From the NCBI GenBank assembly GCA_002794735.1, contig NBAZ01000028.1:62001-126000 (forward strand): a stretch of DNA of 64,000 nt. The letters are read 5' to 3'. Under the pieces are notes generated by a model that made no database searches, was not told the DNA's origin, and saw only the letters and a list, made by a program, of their open reading frames with translations. The DNA comes from Pyrrhoderma lamaoense. Taxonomy: Eukaryota; Basidiomycota; Agaricomycetes; Hymenochaetales; Hymenochaetaceae. The translations under genes were made by a program, and so were the position numbers. Positions 12,101 through 24,582 of the stretch are shown here, in pieces (the first letter of the stretch is position 1; each line of letters begins with the position of its first letter).

Positions 12101-14197
12101 TAAATAGACCACCTGCTGCATTTCCTAAAATTTCCATACTCTCTTCCCATGCCACTCAGGCCCTACTACTATTCTACCATTATTTCTTAATCTCCCCAAC
12201 TCAGTTTCGATGTACATCAGGACATCATTCTTAGCATCATCCGTGTCGTGACTAAGCCATATGCTGTATATTCCTAGCTCTTTCAACTCCTCAGATGAGG
12301 CGATGTCCTCCTCTGGCCTACTCGTAATTAGAAAGCGGTAGTTGAGAGGTAATGTTTGTAGCTTTTCTTTGATCAGTCTGATATAAGGCTTTCGAGTCTC
12401 TCTATTTCCACATTCATCCAAAGCATCAAGGACGGTAAGAACATTGGTTTTCATTCCTGCATTCTTCGCCACAGCGTGAAGTGGTTCATACAATAAGACC
12501 TCGAATGCCTTATCTGGTGTAACCGACCCAAGATCGTTATCAACAAGCTGTACTTTGATAGCCTCTGCAACAGACTGATCTTGTTTGCTAGGCCGTATGC
12601 AATAGTTCGGAATATGAAAGCGGGATCGCTTTTTCCTCGTACAAAGTATTGATGTGAGCCAAGCCGGGCATCTCGACATGTTTCCGCAACTGTTGTGGCA
12701 ATCGTACTCTTCCCGGTACCGGCGTGCCGAGAATGAAGAACACATTCGGCATACTTTTGTCTCGCACCCATTTCTCTATCTCTCCTAATAGCTCTGTCCG
12801 TGTTCCTTCCAAACATCTTCGGCGCTCACGCCCACCCTCATTCTTTGGCTTTAGTTTCTTTTCTAATTCTATAACAGATAATTCCATAAGTGTATAGTGA
12901 TGGTGCCCCAGATTCATGCCCACCTTCTCTAAGTGCCCTTTTCTCCACCTCAATAGTACCCTGCCTCTCAAATGCCGATATCAGATCTGTCTTCAAGCTT
13001 ACTAAGCTAGTTTCAAGATCCTCTATTGCAGCTTTCTTACTCTGAAGGATCGCTCGGACTGATAGTACCATCAAATCAACACATGAGGTAGCAAGTACTA
13101 ACAATCAACTCACCTATAAAGCCCTTTCGCGTATAGTCTTGGAGAAGATCGCTGCATTGTGTGATGAACTCAAGAAGATTAGTGGTGATTAGTCGTAAGG
13201 AATCGGATGGGGTGTTGAAAATGGAAGTGTCTTTAATAACCAAGAATAAGCTCATAAGATTTTTCACGAGATCCCTAATCCGTTTATCGGCATTGATTTG
13301 GGTAGCAATAATCTATGAAGATTAAGTATATCGATGTCAATGACGTTGTCCTTTGACACTCACATTCAAGAATGCAGTTGTTATGCACCATGTTAACTTT
13401 AGATAGGGGCTTGCCTTTGATAATATCAGTAAGCTTGAAGAAAGAATGGTATTCAATTTGAGATTGCTTACATCTGCTATACTGTTTCCGAAATCGACGA
13501 AAGCAGTGATAGTATAACCTACTTCCACCAATGATTGGCACGATTTACTCTCTGCTAATCGCTTAGCCGTATCGAATATAGTATTGACGTCCTCCGCAAA
13601 GCTACCATGACTAGAAGGATGGATGTCCAGGAGTGTGTGAGCAAGATTTATGAGAGTCAACTCTGCGTTCTTCATCTTTTCCGATGGTAGAAGACATAGA
13701 AATATTGCATATGATCCTGACTTTGAGTGAAGGGGATACGAACATCTGTTTGCCTCAGCCATTATATGTGAGAGGATAATGTTATATTACTCTTACCTTC
13801 ACCATTATCCCTAAGTATCTCTTCCAATGAACACTCTTTACTTCCAATACTCGTATCTATCAAACCCTCCTTCATTAACTTGATTGTAAACCTATTCTCA
13901 GTGTCTGAGCATGTACATGCACTAGTTCACAATAAATCACTCTTAGCGCCCAAAATTGAAATGAAGAGATGATCGGATAGCATACATTGGAAAAGTCTCG
14001 TTCCACTCGGGCGGTAATCTATTGACAGAGCTTGTTCTACAGCTCTCATCTCCAAACGAGATCTTAACGTATAGCTCTGGTACTTTTGATTTCCCTGGGA
14101 CAGTAATATCCAATTTTGATACTAGAGAGGACGATCAGTAAGCCAAGAACTTTTGGGTTGTTCGGAACGAACCTCGAAGAGTGTAATACGATGCCAT
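9125..14197 (-). pseudogene. NLR-B: C2-like / NACHT / WD40 gene broken by 1-nt deletions
   Basis: This copy has the same exon order as NLR-A, with a start at 14197 (ATG GCA TCG TAT TAC). It is interrupted by at least five apparent single-base deletions relative to its paralogues: in exon 4 near 13733 (a run of four G where NLR-A has five), inside the Walker A coding stretch near 12726, near 12586, near 12149, and in the WD40 exon near 10212. Each splits an otherwise well-conserved reading frame. WD40 repeats 1-7 (10195-11247) and 8-14 (9125-10132) are each still readable. Exons 1-6 and their introns are almost identical to NLR-A, while NACHT and WD40 are clearly diverged. Either it is a young pseudogene or the consensus carries deletion errors. 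Confidence 0.8.
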
Positions 14198-14307
14198 AAT
14201 TAGCAGTCTAGCCTCTTTGTAGTGAGAGTGTACTATTCTGAGGTGAGAATGAGTAGAGGGTTGGGCTTGGGGAATAAAAGAAGTCTAAAGCCAACAATAT
14301 TAACTCT

Positions 14308-14317
14308 GCCTCAAGAC
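14308..14317 (-). promoter_or_regulatory. Variant GCCTCAAGAC box upstream of NLR-B
   Basis: The box is 111 bp upstream of the NLR-B ATG and differs from the other copies by one base (GCCTCAAGAC), but keeps the TTGATGGAAATC and CCGGTTGATGG neighbours. Function is inferred from conservation among paralogues. Confidence 0.4.
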
Positions 14318-14819
14318 CGTTTGATGGAAATCACCGGTTGATGGTAAAAATAGAAAAGCGTGAGATGATCTGGAGCGAATACAATCAAACGTGTGTAGGG
14401 AGTGCTCAGGTGATCGATCGAATACTCTCAAATGCATATCAATACAACACTTTTTTTCCACTTTCACCGTGATTTACTGGACTCTAGATGTTCATGCGGG
14501 TATTTACAAGAAACAGAGATCATCCATACAGCATGACTGCGAATGTAGAAGTGATGTGTTTATGAGCATAGAGGTACTACTAAATTATCAAGGCGTAGTA
14601 TAAACATCCATACTGGTCATTACAAGGAGTGTAAAGCATAATTTGGCAGAGAAAGAGAGAGTGTGTGTGTTATAGCAAGCGTAGCTGACAGCTTTATGCC
14701 GATTAGACATGGATATTCTAACGAAATCTTGTTCTCACACTCTCACAAGGCTGTTCAGCTAGATCATTTCAGTTTTGACTGTCCACTCCAAAAGGTCTTG
14801 GAAGTTGGGTGATGTCACT

Positions 14820-15340
14820 AGAATTCAGCAGGATCCTCTCTCATCAACGGGAGGAATGTCATGTCTATATGCGCAATCCTTTATGAGATAGGTTCATTGA
14901 ACCGAAGGAATAGATCATGGGCATCTTGGAGCAATTTAGACAATTGTGAGTACTTATCATGTATGTATGTATATGTCTAAGCATAGATTGGAAAAGAGTA
15001 AATAATTCCCTATCTGCGTGGGGATAACTTCAAATGGTGGCGACAGGAAGGTGTGGAAGGTGTATAATGAGCTGGTAAACTTAAGACCTCGATCCTCAAC
15101 TTTCTTGAATATTTCATTCTATCAAGAAGGATATTGCCTTGAAAAGTCTATTTCTGGACACTATACTATGTTTATAAGAATATAACTTCCGTTATATTTC
15201 TTATATCGAACTGGAGTTACTCCCTCATCCACTCGAAACAGCGATTTGCAAAGGCCTTCTTCTCTGTGTCATCACCAACATTATGGCATCATATACGGAT
15301 GTATGATGTAGATAGATTGGCTTACTATATGAACAGTTTG
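14820..15340 (-). pseudogene. Fragments of an NLR linker exon and NACHT C-terminus
   Basis: The stretch near 14830-14960 matches the start of the WD40 exon of the array: the CTCTCATCAACGGGAGGAATG context and the CATCTTGGAG motif. Around 15210-15340 is a degenerate match to the end of the NACHT exon (TCGAAACAGCGATTTGC, then GGATGTATGATG). Frame is lost throughout. The same order of fragments appears near 39750-40050, so the block was duplicated after it decayed or as it decayed. Confidence 0.5.
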
Positions 15341-15539
15341 TCGGAAACAGATAAAAGATGAGATAATGAGATATATTGTAGATACAAAGAAGCACTATAA
15401 TGACAATATATCTAGCTAGACTTAATACATACTAATCAACGATTTCATGGTTGTGCATCTAAGAGTATAAAACCGTCATAAAATACAATTTGTGGGTTAC
15501 AAAGGTTTTCTAGCTAGTACAATCGCAAACTCAAAAATA

Positions 15540-16050
15540 AACCGTCAGTTCATTCTAATTATTTACTGGAAGCACCAATACTTCGTATATATCATCCTCT
15601 GAGCTGTAAACACCCAACCTATCCTCAGTCATGACAGCTATTTCAGCTCCATGAAGTGCGCTTCGATGTTTTCCGGGCCTGCTTCACCGATATGGCCCCA
15701 ACTCTTCCCGATTGCCACCTTTAAAATGCTCTCTTTTACGTCTACGATCCAGTATTCAACGCAAATTGCCCAAATTGATTATCACAATCAGGCAATTTCT
15801 CTTGTTTCTCAAAAAGTGCTCTTGTTATCCTCTTTGTATCTGCTGTCCTTTGTAGACTTGGCCACAAGAATAGTGCGAACAGACGTCTATAAGCTGGAAA
15901 ATACCTCCTGATTTTAGAACTCGGCAGATCTCGCACATGGATATTCGCCATTGGGGATCAGTGAGAGTTCCGATGAGAAGTCGCTGGTACATAAAGTCAA
16001 AAGTATCTGTCCACTCATCAGGTAGCTTGGTCACTGATGTTGAAGACTTG
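15540..16050 (-). pseudogene. SAM-dependent methyltransferase relic, copy 1
   Basis: The minus strand at 15825-16034 reads KLPDEWTDTFDFMYQRLL, then CRVLKSGGIFQLIDV. This is the middle of a class I S-adenosylmethionine methyltransferase: a D-x-F-D motif IV region followed by the RVLKxGG-x-x-x-x-D signature. The frame then shifts, and the rest (PDCDNQF) continues in another frame at 15742-15951. The N-terminal half is missing because dispersed repeat copy 3 abuts it at about 16055. A longer homologous copy lies at 40230-41100. The substrate cannot be told. Confidence 0.7.
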
Positions 16051-16054
16051 CTTA

Positions 16055-16433
16055 GTCAGGTTGGACTTTTTGTCGTATTGATAGCGAGACTTGGGTTTAA
16101 AGTCTTCCTACACCAAACACGATGCTCTAGCTCAGGGATAAAAAGCAAGAAATTGGGCCGGAGCGTAAAGAAAAATAGAGAACTTGCGGCGAGCTGAGGT
16201 TTCCAGGTGGCTTTATGCCACTGGAAGAAAGGTTGAGGCTATTAGAATCGAAGGGGCCATATAATCGATTCCTATCCCCTCAAGTAAGAATAAGACTTGA
16301 AGCTAAATAGTAAGAGAAATGGGCTGGAAACGCAGCCGGGAGTAAGGAAATATAGTATTAATGGACTTTTTGGGCGGGTTAAAAAGAGCTTTACGAATGC
16401 ACGAAGACGGCTATCTACTTAGTTGATCGTACA
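16055..16433 (-). repeat. Dispersed TATA-type repeat, copy 3 (internally deleted)
   Basis: About 380 bp homologous to both ends of the repeat at 30360-31110 and in the same orientation as that copy. It runs from a GTCAGGTTGGAC end to a GATCGTACA end, and retains the TGCCACTGGA-GAAAGGTTGAGGCTAT segment and the AAGCTAAATAGTAAGAGAAATG segment. The GC-rich middle is absent. It sits directly against the methyltransferase relic and so probably interrupted it. Confidence 0.6.
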
Positions 16434-17130
16434 ACATACTTCTTGCTCTAGACTCTAATGTCTTATCCCCAGATCCAGATACAAATATCGACCATAGTGG
16501 GAGATATAAGACCTACTGAGTAGATATCCAATCATACAGCTCATGCTATGCACATTGTTGGCTGTCCGAAGGGATTGTGACATAGGCCTTAAACAAATTA
16601 CAAGTCCTCAAATCCCGACAATGTGCTCATCTTTCAAACGTCTAGCTTCCCCCTCTATTAAACTTGTTCATCAGATACTTGCATTATCTTATACAAAATC
16701 TCTTTTTCATACTTGACAATAAAGCAACTTCAACCTTAACTTATCAAATTCCTCGAAAAATGTAGATGCATCAACGCAAATAAAAGAGTGATATATAAGA
16801 CTACTTGTGCATAGTATTGTAAGAGGGTGCTACACTGAGGAGTAACTCAAGCAGATTGGCGATTATTAGACGTAAGTAATAAGATGGGAATAGAGAATGG
16901 AAGTGTCTTCAACGATCGAGAATAAGCCCATGAGATTCTTTACGAGCTCCCTGACTCGCTTACAGGTATCTACTTTGAGTAGTAGTTGAATAGAAGATTT
17001 GACCTATCGTTTTCAATGACATCGCATCTTGGGAAACATGTCAGGGAATGCAGCGATTAGGGGTTATCAACTATGTGTTTAAGACAACTTCACGACATTC
17101 AAGAAGTAGGTAACTAATTCATAGGCTCGA
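16434..17130 (-). pseudogene. Scattered NLR exon remnants
   Basis: Short degenerate matches to the array lie in this stretch. A WD40-like piece is near 16465-16500 (CTTATCCCCAGATCCAGATAC). A recognisable exon-6 piece is at about 16790-16995 (GAATGGAAGTGTCTTCAACGATCGAGAATAAGCCC context). An exon-5 like piece is near 17040-17110. None is open. Between 17130 and 17390 I see nothing recognisable. Confidence 0.45.
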
Positions 17131-17389
17131 ATCAGCCAGAACAACTAGTGGATATCACAGGCTAATAGCAAGACTAGGTCTGAAGTCATGAACATACAGA
17201 TACAGATGCCGGATGATATGAGTTGTCCAATTTGTATGAAAGCAATTAGTGATGCAACATGAACTTTTCTATAATAAAGGTTTTCGTAGCTCGAGTGCCA
17301 TCAGAGGACCGACTTGAGCTTATTTTGTGATACTAGACATAGACTAGTATTTATGGTATAAAACTATTGCAGAGCATAGCTGGCTCCTC

Positions 17390-18062
17390 TTCTTTCGTTT
17401 CTGTTTTTTTTTCACTACCATTTGCCCCGAGTGCAAATGTAATTAAGCAACCTTGATCTTGGAGCTCGCAGCAACCAAGGCACGCAAATCAATGGTTATC
17501 GAACTCATTAAGAGGCATCGGCAAAGCGTAAAAATCTTATAATAAGCTGCTATTGCATTCTTAAGGTGTACATTAATTGATGATAAATGAATAAAGCATG
17601 GAAAAAGGTTGATTGAGACGCGAGAAAGCGAGAAAGTGTGATAGAACTACTACAACCGTGCCTTGTGCCTGCTCATATTATTTTATCCATCTTCTCTATT
17701 CCGTTTTTGGTCGCAAGCCGAGCTCTAGACCAACCATAGTCGAGATTTCTTGGAGGTATTCATGCGCAAGTGTAAAGGAACTGTATAAAAAAGGGCGAGC
17801 AAAGACAGATAGAATGTGACAATGAGTACAACCATCTCACGTAGTATCGCGCAGTATCGTAGTATCGTGGCGTACATGCACTCAAGTATGAGTGGGTTAG
17901 AGGAGAAGTAGAGAAAGGAATATCAAGTACATGTATACGGTAGTATCATAATTACTTCTAGTTCTAAAACGCATAATTAAGGAAGGTACAAATATGTAGA
18001 TCCAAAAAGACAACGAAATATGGATAGAGAAACGGATAATTTTATAAGATCGAGGAAGTGTA
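17390..18062. repeat. Duplicated 3'-flank module, copy 1 (downstream of NLR-C)
   Basis: This stretch resembles 32380-33096 (downstream of NLR-F) and 41370-42045 (downstream of the NLR-G/H 3' half). Shared landmarks are GTGCAAATG-AATTAAG, the GCAACCTTGATCTTGGA stretch, CAAGGCACRCAAATCAATGG, and AAAGCATG followed by a GATTGAGACGCGAGAAAG or similar stretch. It is the common 3' flank of one NLR lineage and so part of the duplicated unit. No open gene was seen in it. Confidence 0.6.
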
Positions 18063-21000
18063 TTATGAGATACATGGACAAGGAAAGCAAGCAGCCCATC
18101 GGTCACCTTGATTGATTGAGAGATGCAATTTTGTTGATAATCGAGTGTTTAGTGTACGGATGCATGGTCCGTTTACTATTGATTTGCGAAGGTCCGGGGG
18201 AACCCACATGAGTAAGTTACCGTTGTTTCCAGTCAGCCATCCATTATCTTCCAGGCACCAATTCTTTTCCTCTGACTCTATATTTACAGACCAAGTATGG
18301 ATCGTTCTATCATGGGAACCCGAAACGAACTTGATGCTTTCACTATCAGACGTAGGGAAAGTAGCGACGGAGGTCACAGGAGATAAAACACGAGATTGAA
18401 AGACGAGGTCGCCGGATGACGCACTCCATACGCAGATAGTTTTGTCGAAAGATCCTGAGATTATCCATTTTCCATCGGGAGAGAAGCACACTGAGCTAAC
18501 TCTGTCTGCATGGCTTGTAACTGGGTGATAGACTACTTGGCCAGTTTCGGCATTCCAGACCAGTGTTGTATTGTCATCGGATCCAGAGACGATGAGCAAT
18601 CCGTCAAAGGAGTAAGCGACAGAGAGGACCCAACCTGAGTGGCCTTCAAACGTGGAAAGTAAGTTACCATTTTCAACATCCCATATTCGGATAGTTTTAT
18701 CGGCGGATCCGGAGACAATCTTCTTTCCGTCAGGAGAATAACAAACTGAGTAGACATGGCTTGCATGTCCAATGAGTAGTCTCTCTTCAAATGGGTCACT
18801 TTCTATATTCCATACTTGAATTGACTCGTCGTCGGAGCCTGAAGCAAGATGAAGCCATCAGGCGAAAAGGCGAGCGAGCGAACCCAGTTAGTGTGACCGT
18901 CGCAAGTGACAAATTCATCGTCGATCATATTCCATATTCGTATGGATCCGTCTATTGATCCGAAGCGAAGTGATTTTCATCGGGTGAAAACGCAACTGAC
19001 ATAACCCAAGAAGAGTGTCCTCTTAAAGGACCTTTGATCAAGTCACCGCTCTCCGTGTTCCACACACACACTGTATCATCGTTAGATCCGAGACAAGAAA
19101 CTTTCCAGTTTTTGGGGAAATCGCAATCTCTGTTATTGCACCTGTTTGTCCCTTAAACCTTGAATCTGATTCTCTTGCCCTAGTTCAACGTCCCAGATTC
19201 TGATCGTCCCATCAAATGACCCAGAGGCAATATGTCTACTGTCAGGAGAAAATGATACAGTCTGTACACACAGAGTATGACCTTGGAATTTTTTTGGAGG
19301 AGCAACACTGTTTTCTGCATTCCACATTCTTATTATCCTATCCTCGGAACCCGACAAAATATGTTTGCCATCACTAGAATACGTAACCGAAACTACCCAA
19401 TTCATGCCATCTCCGGAGAATATTTGCAACACCTTGCCAGTCGCTACTTCCCATACACGAACGGTATTATCGCCTGAACCCGATACAATTTTATCGCTCT
19501 CTGGAGAAAACGATAGTGAACAGATTGAGCCTGAATGGCCCTTGAATGGATCAGAGATCATGATTCTCGTTTGCACATCCCGGACAATGATAGTCCAATC
19601 CCCTGATCCCGATGCGAGGTAGTGGCCATTGGGTGAGAGCACGACACTATTGACCTCACTTGAATGCCCTCCCAACGGTTTTCCGACTGGTGAACCACTC
19701 TCAGCATTCCACAGTCTAACGGTTTCATCATAAGAGCTTGATGCTATGTATTTCCCGTCATTAGAGAATGCGACAGAATTGACCTGCCCTGAATGTCCTA
19801 CAAGTGGGCCACATGTACTCTCGCCAGTAGTTGCATTCCATACACGTACTGTCTCATCCCCAGACCCCGATGCAATATATTTCCCATCCGCAGAGTAAAC
19901 GACACTCGTGACGTAGCGCCAGTGTCCTTTCAGTGGACCGAGGTGTAGCCTACCGCTTACTGCATCCCATACCTCTACACACTCATCCGATCCTGATACA
20001 ATCCATTTACCATCGGGAGAGTATGAGATAGAACGGACCTGTCTGCTAACATTAATTTGCCTGGTACATGCCATTCGAGGCTTCTTGCCAATATACTCGA
20101 CACGTGTCAGCGATTGTGCTTTCTTGGTGTAATGTTTGGAAACGATGGAGTCCTCTCTCGTCATCGGGAGGAGTGTCATGTACAAATGGGGGCTACTTTG
20201 AGAAATTGGTTCGATAAATCTGAGGAGCTGATCGTAGGCATCTTGAAGAAAGATGGATAATCGTGGGTGTCTGTTCTGCATGAGTGTCAGCTTTTACCAT
20301 GAAATATTAGAAAACCGCTCACCCCTATCCAGGTGATGACGTTCTCGAGAGATGGCAAAGAGAAAGCGTATAATGAGCCTGTGATGCTGAGTACCTCGAT
20401 CCAATACAGTAATCTGTTGTACGTGAAGGTTGCAACTTGATTGAGTAGATCTTCCGAATAAGGAGTGTCTCGCAGATGAGATGCCCAGTGGATACATGCG
20501 TATAGTAGTGACGCTGAGATATTGTTTTTTATACGCCCTTCAAGACCAGAAATGTCCTTATTCAACCGGTACGATGTCTCTATATCACAAATGTTGAACC
20601 GGAGCCCTTCCGTCAACTCGAAGCATCGTAGTGATATATGAGCTTTCTCTTTTTCCTCATCAATAAACCAGCCCTTGCCTACGCAGTCTGGTGATACAAG
20701 ATAATCGTACAACGATGTATGGTGAATTCTGATTGGCCGCCCAGGTTCGAACATAATTAGCGATGGGAGACAATCCAACACAATTGCTGTTGACCCCTCA
20801 TTGAAGCCAAGGATTCTATCAATGTCATTATCCGTCAAAGGAGTCTTTCCAAAGAGAATCAGTGAAAGGACCTTTGAGAACCGTTTTCTCATCGTGTCAT
20901 CATTCCTCACTATAGCAGATTCCAGTACCGTTTCATAGAGCTTTGTTAGACCTAGATCTTTGCTTAGTGTTTTTGCGTCCTTCACCAAGCTTTTCATTCG

Positions 21001-23194
21001 TCCAAGTCTGTCAGTTCCCTTCTCGGAGATAAATTTGATAGCTGTTGCCGCCCATATGAATAATCCGTCTGCTGCTTCTCCAAGTGTCTTTATGTTTTCT
21101 TCCCAGGGCCAGTCATCTCGCACTTTTAGAATACCGTTGTCCCTTAATTCTGCCATGCTAGCCTCAATGAATGCATGAACATTTTCCTTACAATGACCAA
21201 TCGTTTCATGTACACAGAATGCGCGAGAAGGAGACAGTAAAGTGGCGATTCCTTCTTCTGGCCTACTGGTCACTAAGAAGCGAAAGTTCCGTGGCAATGT
21301 TGAAAATTTCTTTTTAAGAAGGGTGACTAGTTGCTTCTGTGAGTCGGATGTACCACATTCATCCAAAGCATCGAGAATAATGAGGATGGGTTTGTACATG
21401 CCTTCTTTAGAGACTGAACAAAGAGGCCGATGTAACAGTGTTTCGAATAAGATGTCTGTAGATGGAAAGTCGATCCCGCCATCTTTATCAAGGTCTTCTT
21501 TGATCACTTCTGCTAGCGTTGAGCTACGAGAAGCTAGACTATAAGCAACTGTCCGAATAACACTGTTGGTAGCAGTGTATGGATCTGTTTTTCCTCGTTC
21601 AAAAAACATATACGATCCAAGTCGACCTTGAGCCTTGAACTCCTCGGCAACGGTCCTCGCAACAGTACTCTTCCCTGTTCCAGCACCTCCTGTGAGCAGG
21701 AAGATGTTCGGCTGACTTGTTTCATCAACCCAGGATCGAATCATTTGTAGAAGGTCAACACGGGTACCAGGAAGACACCTTGATCGATTTGCTTCTACAT
21801 CCGTCATTGGTATGGGTGATATAATCTCCCTCAACCCTGTAACGTCTTCAGAATATGTTTGAATGGATGGGCGCAGTCTTACTTCTAAGATACTCCTCCG
21901 GTTCCTTCTTGTTGACTCTCTCCCGAGCTTCAATTCGAGTTTCAATAATTTCCTGTCGGCTAAAGGCTAATATGAGATCCTTCTTCAATCCTTTCAATGT
22001 AGATTCGAGGTCCTCTATAGCAGCTTTCTTATTCTGAGAGATGGCACGCACTTTTTTAAAAGAATATGTGAGATACGCAGGATGTAAAATAGACTTAAAT
22101 AGCTCACTAATGAAAGTCTTTCGTGCATATTGTTGGATGAGATCGCTACATTGGAGGATGAAATCGAGGAGATCGGTGATGATTAAGCGCAAGGATTTGG
22201 ACGGATTGTTGAAAACGGATGTCTCCTCGATAACTAAGAATACGCTCATAAGACTCTTTACCAGTTCTCTGATCCGCTTATCGATATCCGTCTGAGTAGC
22301 AACTATCTGTAGAAATGGTAAATCAGATTGAAATGAATTACGTTAATATGAGTACTTTTAAAAATGCTGTCGTTATGCACCAAGCTAGTTTAAAATGCGG
22401 ACTCGCCTACAGAAGGTGTCCCGGTCAACAGAAAATTATATCTATCAATCAATCCGAAGCTACTTACGTCTGCTATGCTGTCTCCAAACTGTATAAAAGC
22501 AGTGATACTATACCCAACACGCGTTAGCGATTGGCAGGCATCGCTTTCTACGACGTTTCTTGCAGTGTTGAATATTGTATTGACATTTTCTACAAAGCTA
22601 CCATCACTGGAGGGATGGATTTCAAGGAGTAGACGAGCAAGATTTAGGAGAGCTAGCTCAGCGTTCTTCATTCTATCTGACGTTCGAAGACATAAGAAAA
22701 GCGAATATGTCCCGAGTTTTGATTGTAAAGAAATGTGGACATCTATTTTAGTGCCTCCGTCAGCGTTTGACTGAAGAAAGTTCTAATTTTCTCCTACCTT
22801 CATTGTCCTCTCTGTATATCTCATCAAAAGAACATTCTTTACTTCCGATACTAACATCTCTCAAGCCCTCTTTCATAAGTTTGATGGTGAATACAATTTT
22901 GTTGCCGGCGCATGTACTTAATTTGCAGAAAGTTACTTATGGCTACGGAAATTGAATCGATTTGATAAGGGCTTATCGTACACTGGAAAGGTCTCGTTCC
23001 ACTGAGGCGGAAGCTCGTTCACAGAAGTTGTTCTAAAGCTTTGCTCTCCGAATGAGACTTTAACGTATATATATTGTGCTTTAGATTTTTTGGGAACCAT
23101 GATTTCGGATCGTGATACTAGAAGAGGCCAATCAGCTCACTCAAGCTTACTAAAACTACTCAGACAAACCTCGAAGTGCGTAATATGTTGACAT
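18063..23194 (-). pseudogene. NLR-C: divergent C2-like / NACHT / WD40 gene, WD40 exon broken
   Basis: The start at 23194 (ATG TCA ACA TAT TAC GCA) follows the family first exon. N-terminal exons are readable, including DVHISLQSKLG and the FILQCSDLIQQYARKTFI helix. The NACHT exon (20287-21945) is open, with Walker A TGGAGTGKST and Walker B LIILDALDECG, and is the most diverged NACHT of the array. The WD40 exon is open for repeats 1-7 (to 19133). It then has several apparent 1-nt deletions near 19177, 19085, 18959 and 18850 before repeats 13-14 resume at 18063-18599. All these changes are losses of one base. Without them the exon would encode the usual 14 repeats. I treat it as a pseudogene unless the deletions are consensus errors. 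Confidence 0.75.
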
Positions 23195-24582
23195 TTGCAA
23201 GTTTTAGGGAGGTACCGACGTTTCTTCGGGGGTTATAATCTCTGATGAGAATGTAAGGGTTGGCAATCAAAAGATGACTGATGTATATCACTCCGTGATA
23301 ACGAATTATAAGAGCACCGGAAACTAAAGTCACGAGCGTGATTTGAATTGATTCCGTAATTCAGAACATGTGCCTAGGCTATCTGATGGGTATCACCGGC
23401 TGATAGTTGTTTAATACGGAAAAGGCATGAAACTATGAAAGCGGTGATCTGGATCAGGTAGAAACAAACAGACAAAAACAAGCAGTCCAGAAAAGGTATG
23501 TATTTTTCACAATGAGCTAAACTAAAATACCATTTTCGGATATCTGTCTATAGGGTCATGCTCCGATTACGTATTGTTATTATTGTGGTGATTCTTTTAC
23601 TCACTATACTTGTTGTTTGAGCAAGACCTGTTTTCACTTTCTTTCATACTCAAATGAGATGCACCCAACTTTTTAAGCCAATCCTTATCCCGAAATTTCA
23701 GGTCTATTTTACCTACATTTCTCAATCAACTAAAAGCTGTTTCTCACCGGAGACTTGCTGCGGTTATGATTACGACCAGGTGTGAAGATTATTCATTCCC
23801 TTATTTTTCAAGGACTCCCTCTGACGTCTCCGAGTTAAGTCACGTTGCCATTAAGAATCAAAATCTACATCCTGGTTTTAGAATATTAGAATATTAACTC
23901 TGCCCCGCTTTCTTGTTGCGCTATATTTTCTCATTCTTACTCCAGTTCTGTTCTCACATATCCGATTCCATTTTTTCTTTTTCTTTTCTTTTTCTCACTC
24001 ACTGAGTGATTGTGAGCGTATCAGGAGAGCTTGAACTTAGGCACACTGTGCTTGTTTTCCATAGATTCATAAGATATTTACTAAGCACGTAGTAATGGAC
24101 AGGCGCTGTAATTACACTGTGTACACCTAGTAGTAAACTGTATTTTAAGGCAGTGATATTCTGAAGTAGAGAAAAACATTTAAAAAAGATATAATTACTA
24201 ATATTTAGAAGCCAATATTACGAGTCAGAAAGGAAGGGATACAAGATAGTGTTTTGGAGATAACTACACGTATAACTAAATAGTGAAATTATCTGCATTT
24301 TCCTACCGAAAAAAGCTCCAGAGACAACCTGGACTGGGAATATCTGAGAACTTGTATGTGATTTCGAAGACAAACCAGGTGGATAAGAGACTTAGAGACG
24401 TAAAGAAGATGATTTTGGCTTCCTTAGGCTCAGTAAAATAGTGATAGATATCAGTCACAGTCTATGTGCACGATACTAAGCGAACAAGTCAAGTTTAAAT
24501 AGACAGAGTACTCAACAAAATTGCGATGGAGTAAATAAAGATATTCAAGCACGGCTAGTATTTGGATAATAAACTTGTAACT
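23195..24582. other. Intergenic DNA between NLR-C and NLR-D
   Basis: Near 23365 a weak relative of the promoter box occurs (GCCTAGGCTATCTGATGGG), about 170 bp upstream of NLR-C. From about 23900 the sequence resembles the flank at 8370-9120, and 24430-24540 resembles 31500-31625 downstream of the 31.6-kb relic (AGTGATAGATAT, then AAGCGAACAAG). No coding region was recognised. Confidence 0.45.

Noticed and set aside
14391..14603. 70-codon plus-strand ORF upstream of NLR-B
   Set aside because: No domain, no paralogue upstream of the other NLR genes, and it starts inside the duplicated promoter flank.
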